DNA from: Clostridiales bacterium
GTDB taxonomy: Bacteria > Bacillota > Clostridia > Oscillospirales > Oscillospiraceae
DNA length: 19,794 nt
Assembly: GCA_004558025.1 (NCBI GenBank)
Contig: SFEG01000024.1
Coordinates: forward strand, 1-19,794
Reading direction: 5' to 3'
Shown here: positions 7,310 to 14,272 of the stretch, piece by piece
Position numbering within the stretch: the stretch's first letter is position 1
Layout of the letters: every line of letters starts with the position of its first letter
Notes under the pieces: generated by a model
The model's database searches: none
What the model saw: the letters and a program-made list of their open reading frames with translations, nothing else
What the model was told of the DNA's origin: nothing
Translations under genes and position numbers: made by a program

Positions 7310-8227
7310 ATGAGCACAGAGAACAGATACACTTCGCGCAAGGTCGAGATAGAGGGCATAACCATTTATGACAGCGACGCGCGTTTCCGCCGCAATTTCC
7401 TGAAAAAGCACCTTAAAAACACCGTCGATGTCGTGCGCTTTTCGTATATGATGGGAAAGCTGGCCGTAAAGCCCGTGATCGGGCCGCTTATCCGCAAGGC
7501 GCTCGAGTGGCACTATCGCTACATACACACAAATTCAGTCGTCGTGCCCATCGATGTGGCTAAGGAGATAATCAAAAACACGACGGATATCGCCGTTTCG
7601 CCCTGCGTGTGCCGCTCGGTCAGGGGAAACTGTGACCATCCTCTCAACACCTGCTTCGGCCTGAATTTCTACGGGCAAATGAAAAAGAAAGCCGGAGAGC
7701 GTCCTGTGAGCATCGAGGAGTGCCTCAAGGTTGCGGACATGTGCCACGAGCGGGGACTCATCTCCGTCGTCGAATCCTGCGTGCAGCCGTATCAGGACAA
7801 CCTCTGCTTCTGCTGCGCCTGCTGCTGCATGCCGCTGACGCTCAAAACGCAGTATCACGTTCCGTTTGTGAACTATAATGGCCCGTATCTTCCGAAGTTT
7901 GAGGAGGATAAGTGCTCCCGCTGCGGTAAGTGTGTCAAGGCATGTCCCGTCGGAGCGATGAGCTTTGACGAAAACGGCAGGCGTAGGCTCGACCTCGATA
8001 AGTGCCTCGGCTGAGGCCTGTGTGAAAGCTCATGCCCGGATAAGCTCGGCAAAATGGTCTACACCGAGTCGCGCGCCGTCAAGGTCTCCGAGCCGAGCAG
8101 ATTGCGCGTGTTCCTTTCCTGCCTTTGGGTGTATATCGTGTTCATGCCCGGCGTTTGGTTTTATAAGCTCTTCATTGGCTCAAAGCAGGAGCTTATGAAA
8201 TCCCCCGGCAGAGAGCGTTATTATTAA
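7310..8227 (+). CDS. Cys-rich ferredoxin-like membrane protein with an in-frame UGA at a 4Fe-4S ligand position
   Basis: ATG at 7310 follows GGGAGG (7296-7301). The frame gives 234 residues to a TGA at 8012-8014, then continues without break for 70 more codons to TAA at 8227. Motifs: C99-V-C101 with C108-x6-C115 (PCVCR...C-D-H-P...TC), a run of cysteines at 166-173 (CFCCACCC), a first ferredoxin cluster C202-x2-C205-x2-C208-x3-C212-P, and a second C232-x2-(UGA235)-x2-C238-x3-C242-P in which the UGA takes the place of the second ligand Cys. The continuation includes one probable membrane helix (about 268-293, LSCLWVYIVFMPGVWFYKLF). The protein likely moves electrons at the membrane, possibly to the OYE upstream. 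The UGA may be a nonsense mutation, a sequencing error, or selenocysteine; I see no convincing SECIS hairpin immediately after it. TGA ends other genes here, so general recoding is excluded. Confidence 0.7.
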
Positions 8228-8455
8228 ATAAAAATCGTCTTTAAAGGTGTGCTCGGCGGTCTCGGCTATGCATACATGCCCAATATCGTGACGCTGGACG
8301 CGTCCGTCGGAAAGCTCTATCGCGATATAAACGTCGACGAATACGGCGAGGTCGCACTGTGCTGGAATAAAAGCGCGGACGATCACCCCGAGACTGCGGA
8401 GTTTGCAGCATTTGTCGGCGCATTTTTCGCAGAGCTCAACGAAAAAATCAAGTAA
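8228..8455 (+). pseudogene. C-terminal fragment resembling a LysR-family substrate-binding domain
   Basis: Directly after the TAA that ends the ferredoxin-like frame, the same frame stays open for 75 codons (IKIVFKGVLGGLGYAYMPNI ... GEVALCWNK ... FAAFVGAFFAELNEKIK). GLGYAYMP followed by a GKLYRDI strand, ALCWNK and a final FV-FF helix is the order seen in the last 70 residues of LysR-type regulators. There is no DNA-binding domain and no ribosome site before the only candidate start (GTG at 8249), so this is a leftover of a regulator whose front part has been lost. Assignment is by pattern only. Confidence 0.5.
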
Positions 8456-8458
8456 ATG

Positions 8459-8490
8459 AAAAAGCTCAGGTCATTTGACCTGAGCTTTTT
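8459..8490. terminator. Bidirectional terminator between the ferredoxin/LysR region and psd
   Basis: AAAAAGCTCAGGTCA (8459-8473) and its perfect complement (8476-8490) surround a TT centre, with A and T runs at either end. It serves convergent transcripts, and the psd stop codon (8471-8473) lies inside the left arm. Confidence 0.9.
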
Positions 8491-9310
8491 TGCATATCTC
8501 GCTGCCGAAGCGCACGGGGTGCTCTTTGCCGCGCAGAGTGTCGTCAAAGACCTCCTGCGGAAGATCGAGCACGCCTTCCTTAAACAGCAGAACTATTGTC
8601 GAGCCGCCGAAGCGGAACAGCCCCTTTTCCTCTCCGCGGTGAATGACGCCCGCCTGACGGTAGTTTTCTATCTTGCCGACGAGGCATGCGCCAACCTCGA
8701 TCTGAACTACGGGACCGAAATTTTCGGTGTACAGAACGCAGTATTCGCGCGTGTTCTGAATGAACACGGGCCTTTTGCGCACAACGATCGGCTGCACGGG
8801 GTGATATCGCCCCTGAATGTGCCGGTTGCTGCTTTTGAAGCCGTCGTCGATGTAGCAGTAGCGATGGTAATTCTCGACGCCGAGGCGCAGTACAAGACAT
8901 GTACCGTTCATGTAATCTTCGGCAACGTCAGCGCCGCCGACGAGATCATCGACGTTGTACCAGCTGTTTTTTATCGCAAACTCCGAGTCAGCGCTTATTT
9001 TATATGCCGACATATATCCGTCGCAGGGGGATATGAGCGTGCCGGGATCCATATTCACCGGGCGAGCTCCGTCCTTGACCTGACGGGTGAAAAAGTCGTT
9101 GAAGCAGCGATAATCCTGCTTGACATAGTCGCTCATGTCAAGAGCATTGGCGCGGATGAAGCCGTCGATGCGCCGTACAGAACACCTTGTGTCCATATAT
9201 GCGCCGACCACGGCGGTAAGTATCGGGTTTGTCATGATGCGGCGTGCCGGCCAGCCGAGATGCTTGAAATAGCAGCAGGTAAGGCCGATAGCCATTTTCT
9301 TAGAGGTCAT
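8471..9310 (-). CDS. psd: Phosphatidylserine decarboxylase proenzyme
   Basis: The enzyme converts phosphatidylserine to phosphatidylethanolamine at the cytoplasmic membrane. The 279-residue product has the family marks: FNDFFTR (70-76), SPCDG with the catalytic Asp97, NYHRYCY with His149, and FGGST (234-238), where self-cleavage before Ser237 makes the pyruvoyl cofactor; GGST in place of LGST is common in clostridial enzymes. The second His of the E. coli HRVH motif is Cys here. The ATG at 9310 overlaps the end of the upstream membrane-protein gene by 11 bases, so translation is coupled and the two form an operon. The phosphatidylserine synthase gene is not in this window. Confidence 0.93.
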   Translation of the reverse strand: MTSKKMAIGLTCCYFKHLGWPARRIMTNPILTAVVGAYMDTRCSVRRIDGFIRANALDMSDYVKQDYRCFNDFFTRQVKDGARPVNMDPGTLISPCDGYMSAYKISADSEFAIKNSWYNVDDLVGGADVAEDYMNGTCLVLRLGVENYHRYCYIDDGFKSSNRHIQGRYHPVQPIVVRKRPVFIQNTREYCVLYTENFGPVVQIEVGACLVGKIENYRQAGVIHRGEEKGLFRFGGSTIVLLFKEGVLDLPQEVFDDTLRGKEHPVRFGSEICKKAQVK

Positions 9311-10340
9311 GTTTCTTCACCGTTTTCATTTTAATAAGTACGCACAGCAACAGTATGCCGCAGAACAGGATGGTCGAATAGAAGCTCATGCCGCGGCTTA
9401 AAAGCTCGACGCTCACAGGATCGTGCACGAGCTGCTTGAAGCCGCTGAGCAGGATATAATCGGCAACGCCGACAGCGCCGGGGATCGGCACGGCGTTCGA
9501 GCCCAAAACCGCGAGCGCCTGCACAGAGAAAGCCTTGAACGCGCAGACGGCCTTTCCGCCGACCGCGAGAAATACGCAGACCGAGACCAGGATGACCGAC
9601 AGCCTCTGTGCAAGATTGCACAGGAAGACCTTTATGAGAAGTCCCGTTTCGCGCCGCAAAAGCGCACCGCACTCCTTATACTGCTTTATCATTGCGATAA
9701 GCTTTTCGTACTGCTTGTCGTAGCCTTTATAAATATGCAGCTTGCAGAGCAGCCTAAGCCCCCAGCGACAGACATTCAGTATGAGCCTGTCACTAAAAAT
9801 GCACATCAAAAACAGCGCGATAAACGCTATCTGAACGATGACACCGAAAGCTATAAACAGCTTGGGTGCAAGACCCATGCGCATAAATATGCCCGGATAG
9901 ACCATGCAGCACACGACGCTTATGAGCAGTATGGCGACCGTGTACATAACAAGATTTAAAAGCAGTGCGATGGCCGATACCGCCGCCGGAACTCCGTTTT
10001 TCATCATCAGTATGAGTGCTGCCGGCTGGCCGCCGGAGGCCGACGGCGTTATCGCGGAAAAGAAAATGTCCGTCGCCGAAAATACTATGCCCTTTCCGGC
10101 AGAAAAGCCATGCCCGAAAAAGCGGCAGGTGCATTGCAGGCCGAGTCCTTCAAAATAAATGAAGCCGAAGGCACACACGGCGGCAAGGAGCATCCACATG
10201 GGCTCCGCACCCTTTAAAAAGCACAGAAAACGTCCACACGAAAAGCCTTTCGAGCAGGACGTGACTATTTTTATTGTTATTGCCGATATAACGACCAGAA
10301 GCGCCATCCACAGCAAATTGTTTTTCAGGTTGTTTTTCAT
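9300..10340 (-). CDS. YbhN/MprF-like integral membrane protein (LPG synthase TM-region family, UPF0104)
   Basis: The start at 10340 (MKNNLKNNLLWMALLVVISA) is chosen because the gene's promoter lies at 10386-10414, downstream of the earliest in-frame ATG at 10439; GAGAGG stands just before it. The 346-residue protein has about eight hydrophobic helices and the family's diagnostic segments: SATDIFFSAITPSASGGQPA near residue 85-105 and LGSNAVPIPGAVGVADYILL near the C-terminal third. Relatives form the flippase half of MprF (lysyl-phosphatidylglycerol) or are stand-alone proteins thought to move lipids. There is no aminoacyl-transferase domain. Being coupled to psd, it may handle phosphatidylethanolamine, its precursor or another glycerolipid; that role is inference. 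Confidence 0.85.
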   Translation of the reverse strand: MKNNLKNNLLWMALLVVISAITIKIVTSCSKGFSCGRFLCFLKGAEPMWMLLAAVCAFGFIYFEGLGLQCTCRFFGHGFSAGKGIVFSATDIFFSAITPSASGGQPAALILMMKNGVPAAVSAIALLLNLVMYTVAILLISVVCCMVYPGIFMRMGLAPKLFIAFGVIVQIAFIALFLMCIFSDRLILNVCRWGLRLLCKLHIYKGYDKQYEKLIAMIKQYKECGALLRRETGLLIKVFLCNLAQRLSVILVSVCVFLAVGGKAVCAFKAFSVQALAVLGSNAVPIPGAVGVADYILLSGFKQLVHDPVSVELLSRGMSFYSTILFCGILLLCVLIKMKTVKKHDL

Positions 10341-10385
10341 AAGCCTCTCGTCAGCTTGAACTGTGTGGTTTTGATTAGCACAGTT

Positions 10386-10414
10386 AGTATACACGCATGA
10401 TATATATTTGTCAA
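10386..10414 (-). promoter_or_regulatory. Promoter of the YbhN-psd operon
   Basis: On the minus strand a consensus TTGACA (10409-10414), a 17-base spacer and TATACT (10386-10391) make a near-ideal vegetative promoter about 45 bases above the start codon at 10340. Confidence 0.8.
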
Positions 10415-10440
10415 CGCTTTTACATATAAGCGTTGACAAA
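10407..10440. promoter_or_regulatory. Perfect 13-bp inverted repeat holding two outward-facing -35 boxes
   Basis: TTTGTCAACGCTT (10407-10419) and its exact complement (10428-10440) are separated by 8 bases. The left arm contains the minus-strand TTGACA, the right arm the plus-strand TTGACA. Symmetry extends beyond the -35 hexamers into ACGCTT/AAGCGT, so it may be an operator for a dimeric regulator controlling glnN and the psd operon together. It resembles but does not match the GlnR/TnrA consensus TGTNA-N7-TNACA. Confidence 0.6.
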
Positions 10441-10462
10441 AAGAAGTGGGGGGTAATATAAT
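10433..10462 (+). promoter_or_regulatory. Promoter of glnN
   Basis: Consensus TTGACA (10433-10438), an 18-base spacer containing a G6 run, and consensus TATAAT (10457-10462). The short leader contains a GCGCTT-TT-AAGCGC inverted repeat (10475-10488) before the ribosome site. Confidence 0.8.
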
Positions 10463-10513
10463 TCTCCTATTAAAGCGCTTTTAAGCGCCGCAGCACGAAA
10501 GGCGGATCTGTTT

Positions 10514-12601
10514 ATGAAAAATGTTATAGAAATGTTTGGCTCGATGGTGTTTAACGACTGTGTCATGCAGGCGCGGCTCCCCAAGCAGGCATATAAGCAG
10601 GTCCAACGCTCAATAAAGCTCGGCGAGCGGCTTGACGGCGATACGGCCGAGGTCGTGGCAAACGCCATGAAGGACTGGGCGCTTGAAAAGGGCGCAACTC
10701 ACTTTACCCACTGGTTCCAGCCGATGACCGGCATCACCGCCGAAAAGCACGACAGCTTCATCTCCCCAAGCGATAACGGCAGAATAATTATGGAGTTTTC
10801 CGGCAAGGAGCTCATTCAGGGCGAGCCGGACGCATCGAGCTTCCCCACCGGCGGACTGCGCGCGACCTTTGAAGCGCGCGGCTACACGGCATGGGATCCG
10901 ACCTCGTATGCATTTATAAAGGATAATGTCCTGTGTATCCCGACGGCGTTCTGCTCCTACGGCGGCGAGGCGCTGGATAAGAAAACGCCGCTTCTGCGCT
11001 CAATGGAAGCGATAAATCGTCAGGGGCTGCGCGTTTTAAGGCTTTTCGGCAACACTGACGTCACTGCCGTAAAGACCACCGTCGGCCCGGAGCAGGAGTA
11101 TTTTCTCATAGATAAAAGCGTTTATGAAAAACGCAAGGATATAATGTACACCGGCAGAACACTCTTCGGTGCTCAGCCGCCCAAGGGACAGGAGCTTGAC
11201 GACCACTATTACGGAACTATAAAGCCGCGCGTTGCGGCGTTCATGGAGGAGCTCGACGAGGAGCTCTGGAAGCTCGGCGTTCTGGCGAAGACCGAGCACA
11301 ACGAGGTCGCCCCCGCGCAGCACGAGCTTGCGCCGATATACACTACGACCAATATCGCAGCCGACCACAATCAGATAACCATGGAGCTCATGCAGAAGCT
11401 TGCGCGAAAGTACGATATGGTCTGCCTGCTGCACGAAAAGCCCTTTGCCGGCGTGAACGGCTCTGGCAAGCACAATAACTGGTCGATGACGACAGACACG
11501 GGATTAAATCTTCTTGAGCCGGGCGAAACTCCGTATGAGAACGCACAGTTTCTGCTGATGCTGTGCGCCGTTTTGCAGGCAGTCGATGATTATCAGGACA
11601 TGCTGCGCATATCCGTTGCCAGCGCCGCGAACGACCACCGCCTCGGCGCTGCCGAAGCGCCCCCGGCGATCATCTCCGTGTTCCTCGGCGAGGAGCTTGA
11701 GGAGATACTCAAGGCTATTGAAAACGACACGCCCTACGGCGGCAAGGAAAAGGAGCAGATAAAGGTCGGCGTCCACGTTCTGCCGAAATTCGCGCGCGAC
11801 GCGACCGATCGCAACCGTACCTCGCCCTTTGCCTTCACGGGCAATAAGTTCGAGTTCCGCATGCTCGGCTCGTCTACCTCCATCTCAGGAGCGAATGTGG
11901 TGCTCAATACCGCGGTGGCAGAGTCACTGCGCAAATATGCCGACATTCTTGAAAATGCGGACAATTTTGAAACGAGCCTGCACGAGCTTATCCGCAGTGT
12001 TATAAAAAAGCACAAGCGCATCATCTTCAACGGCAACGGCTACGGCGACGAATGGCTGAAGGAGGCCGCCTCGCGCGGACTTAAAAACTTCCGCACGACG
12101 GTAGACTGCGTGCCGTACTACCTCGATATAAAGAATGTCGATCTCTTTGCGCGCCACAGGGTCTATTCCGAGATCGAGCTCGCCGCGCGATACAAGATGA
12201 AGCTCGATAACTACTGCAAGGTCATCCGCATTGAGGCACAGACCATGCAGGAGATGGTCTGGCAGGATATCCTGCCGGCCGCAAGCGCTTACTCAAAGCA
12301 GCTTTCCGACACCGCGCTTTCCAAGGCACAGCTCGGGATAGACAACAGCTTCGAAAAGGAGCAGGCGGCAAAGATAAGCGCGCTTATCAGCGAAACGGTA
12401 ACGAATGTGAAGGCGCTTGCCGCGGCGGCCGCGAGCGCCGACGAATACTCGGATAATTATACGAGAGCGTCGGTGTTCCGCGATAAGGTGCTCCCGGCTC
12501 AGGAGGCGCTAAGACAGAGCGTCGACGAGCTTGAAATGAACACCGCAAAGCAATTCTGGCCGTATCCGACCTACGGAGACATTCTGTTCAGTGTTCAGTA
12601 A
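10514..12601 (+). CDS. glnN: Glutamine synthetase type III
   Basis: This ATP-dependent enzyme joins ammonia to glutamate to make glutamine. At 695 residues it is the right size for the GSIII class, which is about 50 percent longer than GlnA. Seen in the sequence: the GSIII N-terminal region (residues 1-150, with FTHWFQPMTG and GGLRATFEARGYTAWDPTS), metal/glutamate motif VGPEQEYFLID (190-200), AGVNGSGKHNNWS (312-324), a later NRTSPFAFTGNKFEFRMLGS strand and NGNGYGDEW, followed by the helical C-terminal extension of the class. The ribosome site AAAGG (10498-10502) is somewhat distant. It has a strong promoter divergent from the psd operon, and the permease gene begins 16 bases after its stop. 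Confidence 0.97.
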   Translation: MKNVIEMFGSMVFNDCVMQARLPKQAYKQVQRSIKLGERLDGDTAEVVANAMKDWALEKGATHFTHWFQPMTGITAEKHDSFISPSDNGRIIMEFSGKELIQGEPDASSFPTGGLRATFEARGYTAWDPTSYAFIKDNVLCIPTAFCSYGGEALDKKTPLLRSMEAINRQGLRVLRLFGNTDVTAVKTTVGPEQEYFLIDKSVYEKRKDIMYTGRTLFGAQPPKGQELDDHYYGTIKPRVAAFMEELDEELWKLGVLAKTEHNEVAPAQHELAPIYTTTNIAADHNQITMELMQKLARKYDMVCLLHEKPFAGVNGSGKHNNWSMTTDTGLNLLEPGETPYENAQFLLMLCAVLQAVDDYQDMLRISVASAANDHRLGAAEAPPAIISVFLGEELEEILKAIENDTPYGGKEKEQIKVGVHVLPKFARDATDRNRTSPFAFTGNKFEFRMLGSSTSISGANVVLNTAVAESLRKYADILENADNFETSLHELIRSVIKKHKRIIFNGNGYGDEWLKEAASRGLKNFRTTVDCVPYYLDIKNVDLFARHRVYSEIELAARYKMKLDNYCKVIRIEAQTMQEMVWQDILPAASAYSKQLSDTALSKAQLGIDNSFEKEQAAKISALISETVTNVKALAAAAASADEYSDNYTRASVFRDKVLPAQEALRQSVDELEMNTAKQFWPYPTYGDILFSVQ

Positions 12602-12617
12602 AAAAGGGGAGAGTGCA

Positions 12618-13751
12618 TTGGATATCAGCAAAAAAACCGTAAAACGAATACTTCTCATAATAACCTTCACGGTCGTCTTGATATGGGCGGTGTATAACCA
12701 CAAGATGCTGTTTAAGTACATCGGCGAGCTGTATGCGCTCTTTTCGCCCTTTGTCATCGGCCTGTGCATTGCCTATGTCGTCAATGTCATCATGCGCCCG
12801 ATAGAGCGGATGTGGCTGAAGGTGCTCAGCAAGTGCAAGGGCAAGTGGGTCGAAAAGCTCAAGCGCCCGATATGCCTGCTTTTGAGCATACTGCTCATTA
12901 TCGGCATAATTCTCGCGGTCGTATTCCTCATCATCCCCGAGCTGAGTGATTCGATATCCTCGCTTGTCAGCATGATCCCGTCTTATGCCGCCGAGGTCGA
13001 AAGCTGGTGGGAAGCGCTGTCTGAGCGTTTGGTCAAATACGGCGTTGACCTGCCGCAGTTTGACTTTAACACCGATAAGCTCATTGAATTCCTCAAGGAC
13101 GGCGGCACGGCTGTGATTAATACGACCCTGTCGGCAACGACGTCCATCGTAACGGCGGTCATTAACTTCGTTCTCGCCCTCGCGTTTTCAATTTACGTTC
13201 TCGCGCAGAAGGAGACGCTCAAGCGCCAGTCGAAGAAGGTGCTGGCAAGGCTGATGAAGCCCGAGAAGATGCAGAAGCTTCTCGATATGCTCGACCTGAT
13301 AAACCGCACGTTCACGAATTTCATAACCGGCCAGCTCACGGAGGCAGTGATAATAGGCATCCTGTGCTTTATCGGTATGTCTATCTTCCGTATGCCCTAC
13401 GCTCCGGCGATATCCGTGCTCGTCGGCTTCACGGCGCTCATCCCCGTGTTCGGCGCGTTTATCGGAACGGCCATCGGCGCGTTCCTGATACTGCTGGTAA
13501 AACCCATCCAGGCAGTGTGGTTTGTTGTGTTCATCATTGTCCTTCAGCAGTTTGAGGGCAATCTCATCTATCCCAAGGTCGTCGGCAAATCCGTCGGACT
13601 TCCGGGCATATGGGTGCTCGTTGCCGTAACGATCGGCGGCAATGCCATGGGCGTTGTGGGCATGCTCATAAGCGTTCCGCTTTGCTCGGTGCTGTATGTT
13701 ATCGCGCGAAACGCCGTAAACGGCAGACCGCTTGCCGAGAGACAGGATTAG
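12618..13751 (+). CDS. AI-2E family transporter (multi-pass permease)
   Basis: TTG at 12618 is taken as start because GGGGAG (12607-12612) lies 5 bases before it; an in-frame GTG at 12591 would overlap glnN and has no such site. The 377-residue product has about eight membrane helices: two near the N-terminus, a soluble loop (SSLVSMIPSYAAEVESWWEA ... DLPQFDFNTDKL), and the conserved C-terminal part with TALIPVFGAFIGTAIGAFLI, LQQFEGNLIYPKVVGKSVGL and GGNAMGVVGMLISVPL, characteristic of PF01594. Members export the AI-2 signal (TqsA) or exchange sodium and protons; which applies here is not decidable. It is likely co-transcribed with glnN, and a strong terminator follows. Confidence 0.92.
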   Translation: MDISKKTVKRILLIITFTVVLIWAVYNHKMLFKYIGELYALFSPFVIGLCIAYVVNVIMRPIERMWLKVLSKCKGKWVEKLKRPICLLLSILLIIGIILAVVFLIIPELSDSISSLVSMIPSYAAEVESWWEALSERLVKYGVDLPQFDFNTDKLIEFLKDGGTAVINTTLSATTSIVTAVINFVLALAFSIYVLAQKETLKRQSKKVLARLMKPEKMQKLLDMLDLINRTFTNFITGQLTEAVIIGILCFIGMSIFRMPYAPAISVLVGFTALIPVFGAFIGTAIGAFLILLVKPIQAVWFVVFIIVLQQFEGNLIYPKVVGKSVGLPGIWVLVAVTIGGNAMGVVGMLISVPLCSVLYVIARNAVNGRPLAERQD

Positions 13752-13757
13752 AAAAAC

Positions 13758-13789
13758 AAAAATCCCGTATCGCTCGATACGGGATTTTT
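13758..13789. terminator. Bidirectional terminator after the AI-2E transporter
   Basis: AAAAATCCCGTATCG (13758-13772) and its perfect complement (13775-13789) flank a CT centre, with A5 and T5 at the ends. It serves the permease gene and the convergent small gene whose stop lies at 13801. Confidence 0.92.
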
Positions 13790-13800
13790 CGTATGTAAGT

Positions 13801-14145
13801 TTACTTCTCTTCCTCGGTCTGCTGCGCCTGAAGACGCTCGACCTCGGCCTTGAGCTCGGCATTCTGAGCCTTGAGCTCATCAAGCTTTTTGTTCACCGGT
13901 GTGAGCTGACGCTTGAGCTCTCCGGCGACGATGCCCTTATAGAAGGTATAACGTCCGGTGAGGCTCATGACCGACAGCGCGGCAGCCGCACCGCCCGCGA
14001 CAATGCCGACCTTTTTGATATCGACCTTGCGCATAAGGCGCATGACATTGCGCTTATTGAGCTTGCCGGGCTGCAGAAGCTCCAGGGGACTTATATCCTC
14101 GGGCTGAGCCTCGACGACGACGGTGTTCTTTGAATGTTTTTTCAT
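13801..14145 (-). CDS. Small single-helix membrane protein with C-terminal coiled coil
   Basis: ATG at 14145 follows GGGGAG with 8 bases between; an ATG three codons earlier is less well placed. The 114-residue product is unrecognised. It has a basic N-terminal half (NKRNVMRLMRKVDIKKVG), a short hydrophobic Gly/Ala-rich segment around 46-62 (GIVAGGAAAALSVMSL) that may be a membrane anchor, and a C-terminal heptad-like region rich in Glu, Leu and Gln (LDELKAQNAELKAEVERLQA) ending in a short acidic tail. It has its own promoter and a shared terminator, so it is a separate expressed gene. A structural or assembly role is possible but nothing more can be said. Confidence 0.75.
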   Translation of the reverse strand: MKKHSKNTVVVEAQPEDISPLELLQPGKLNKRNVMRLMRKVDIKKVGIVAGGAAAALSVMSLTGRYTFYKGIVAGELKRQLTPVNKKLDELKAQNAELKAEVERLQAQQTEEEK

Positions 14146-14176
14146 AAAAACCACTCCCCAAAAAGTCTTTGACTGT

Positions 14177-14204
14177 ATTATAGCACAATGCCCGCTTTTT
14201 TCAA
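14177..14204 (-). promoter_or_regulatory. Promoter of the small coiled-coil protein gene
   Basis: On the minus strand TTGAAA (14199-14204), a 16-base spacer and consensus TATAAT (14177-14182), with the TGC extension before the -10 box. Confidence 0.7.
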
Positions 14205-14214
14205 GAGTGGCCTA

Positions 14215-14243
14215 TTGAATCTGCGCTTTGCGTGTGGCATAAT
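14215..14243 (+). promoter_or_regulatory. Promoter of the first aminotransferase gene
   Basis: TTGAAT (14215-14220), a 17-base spacer ending in TGG (extended -10) and CATAAT (14238-14243), 30 bases before the ATG. It is back to back with the promoter of the small coiled-coil gene. Confidence 0.6.
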
Positions 14244-14272
14244 AAAAAAATAAAATTGAAAGGCGCATCAAA

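Noticed and set aside
8012..8014. UGA recoded generally as Trp or Gly
   Set aside because: UGA is the normal stop of psd, the EamA transporter and the flavodoxin gene, so only a site-specific event or a mutation is possible.
10409..10424. GlnR/TnrA binding site in front of glnN
   Set aside because: TGTCA and TTACA are present but separated by 6 bases instead of the required 7; recorded only as part of the larger inverted repeat.
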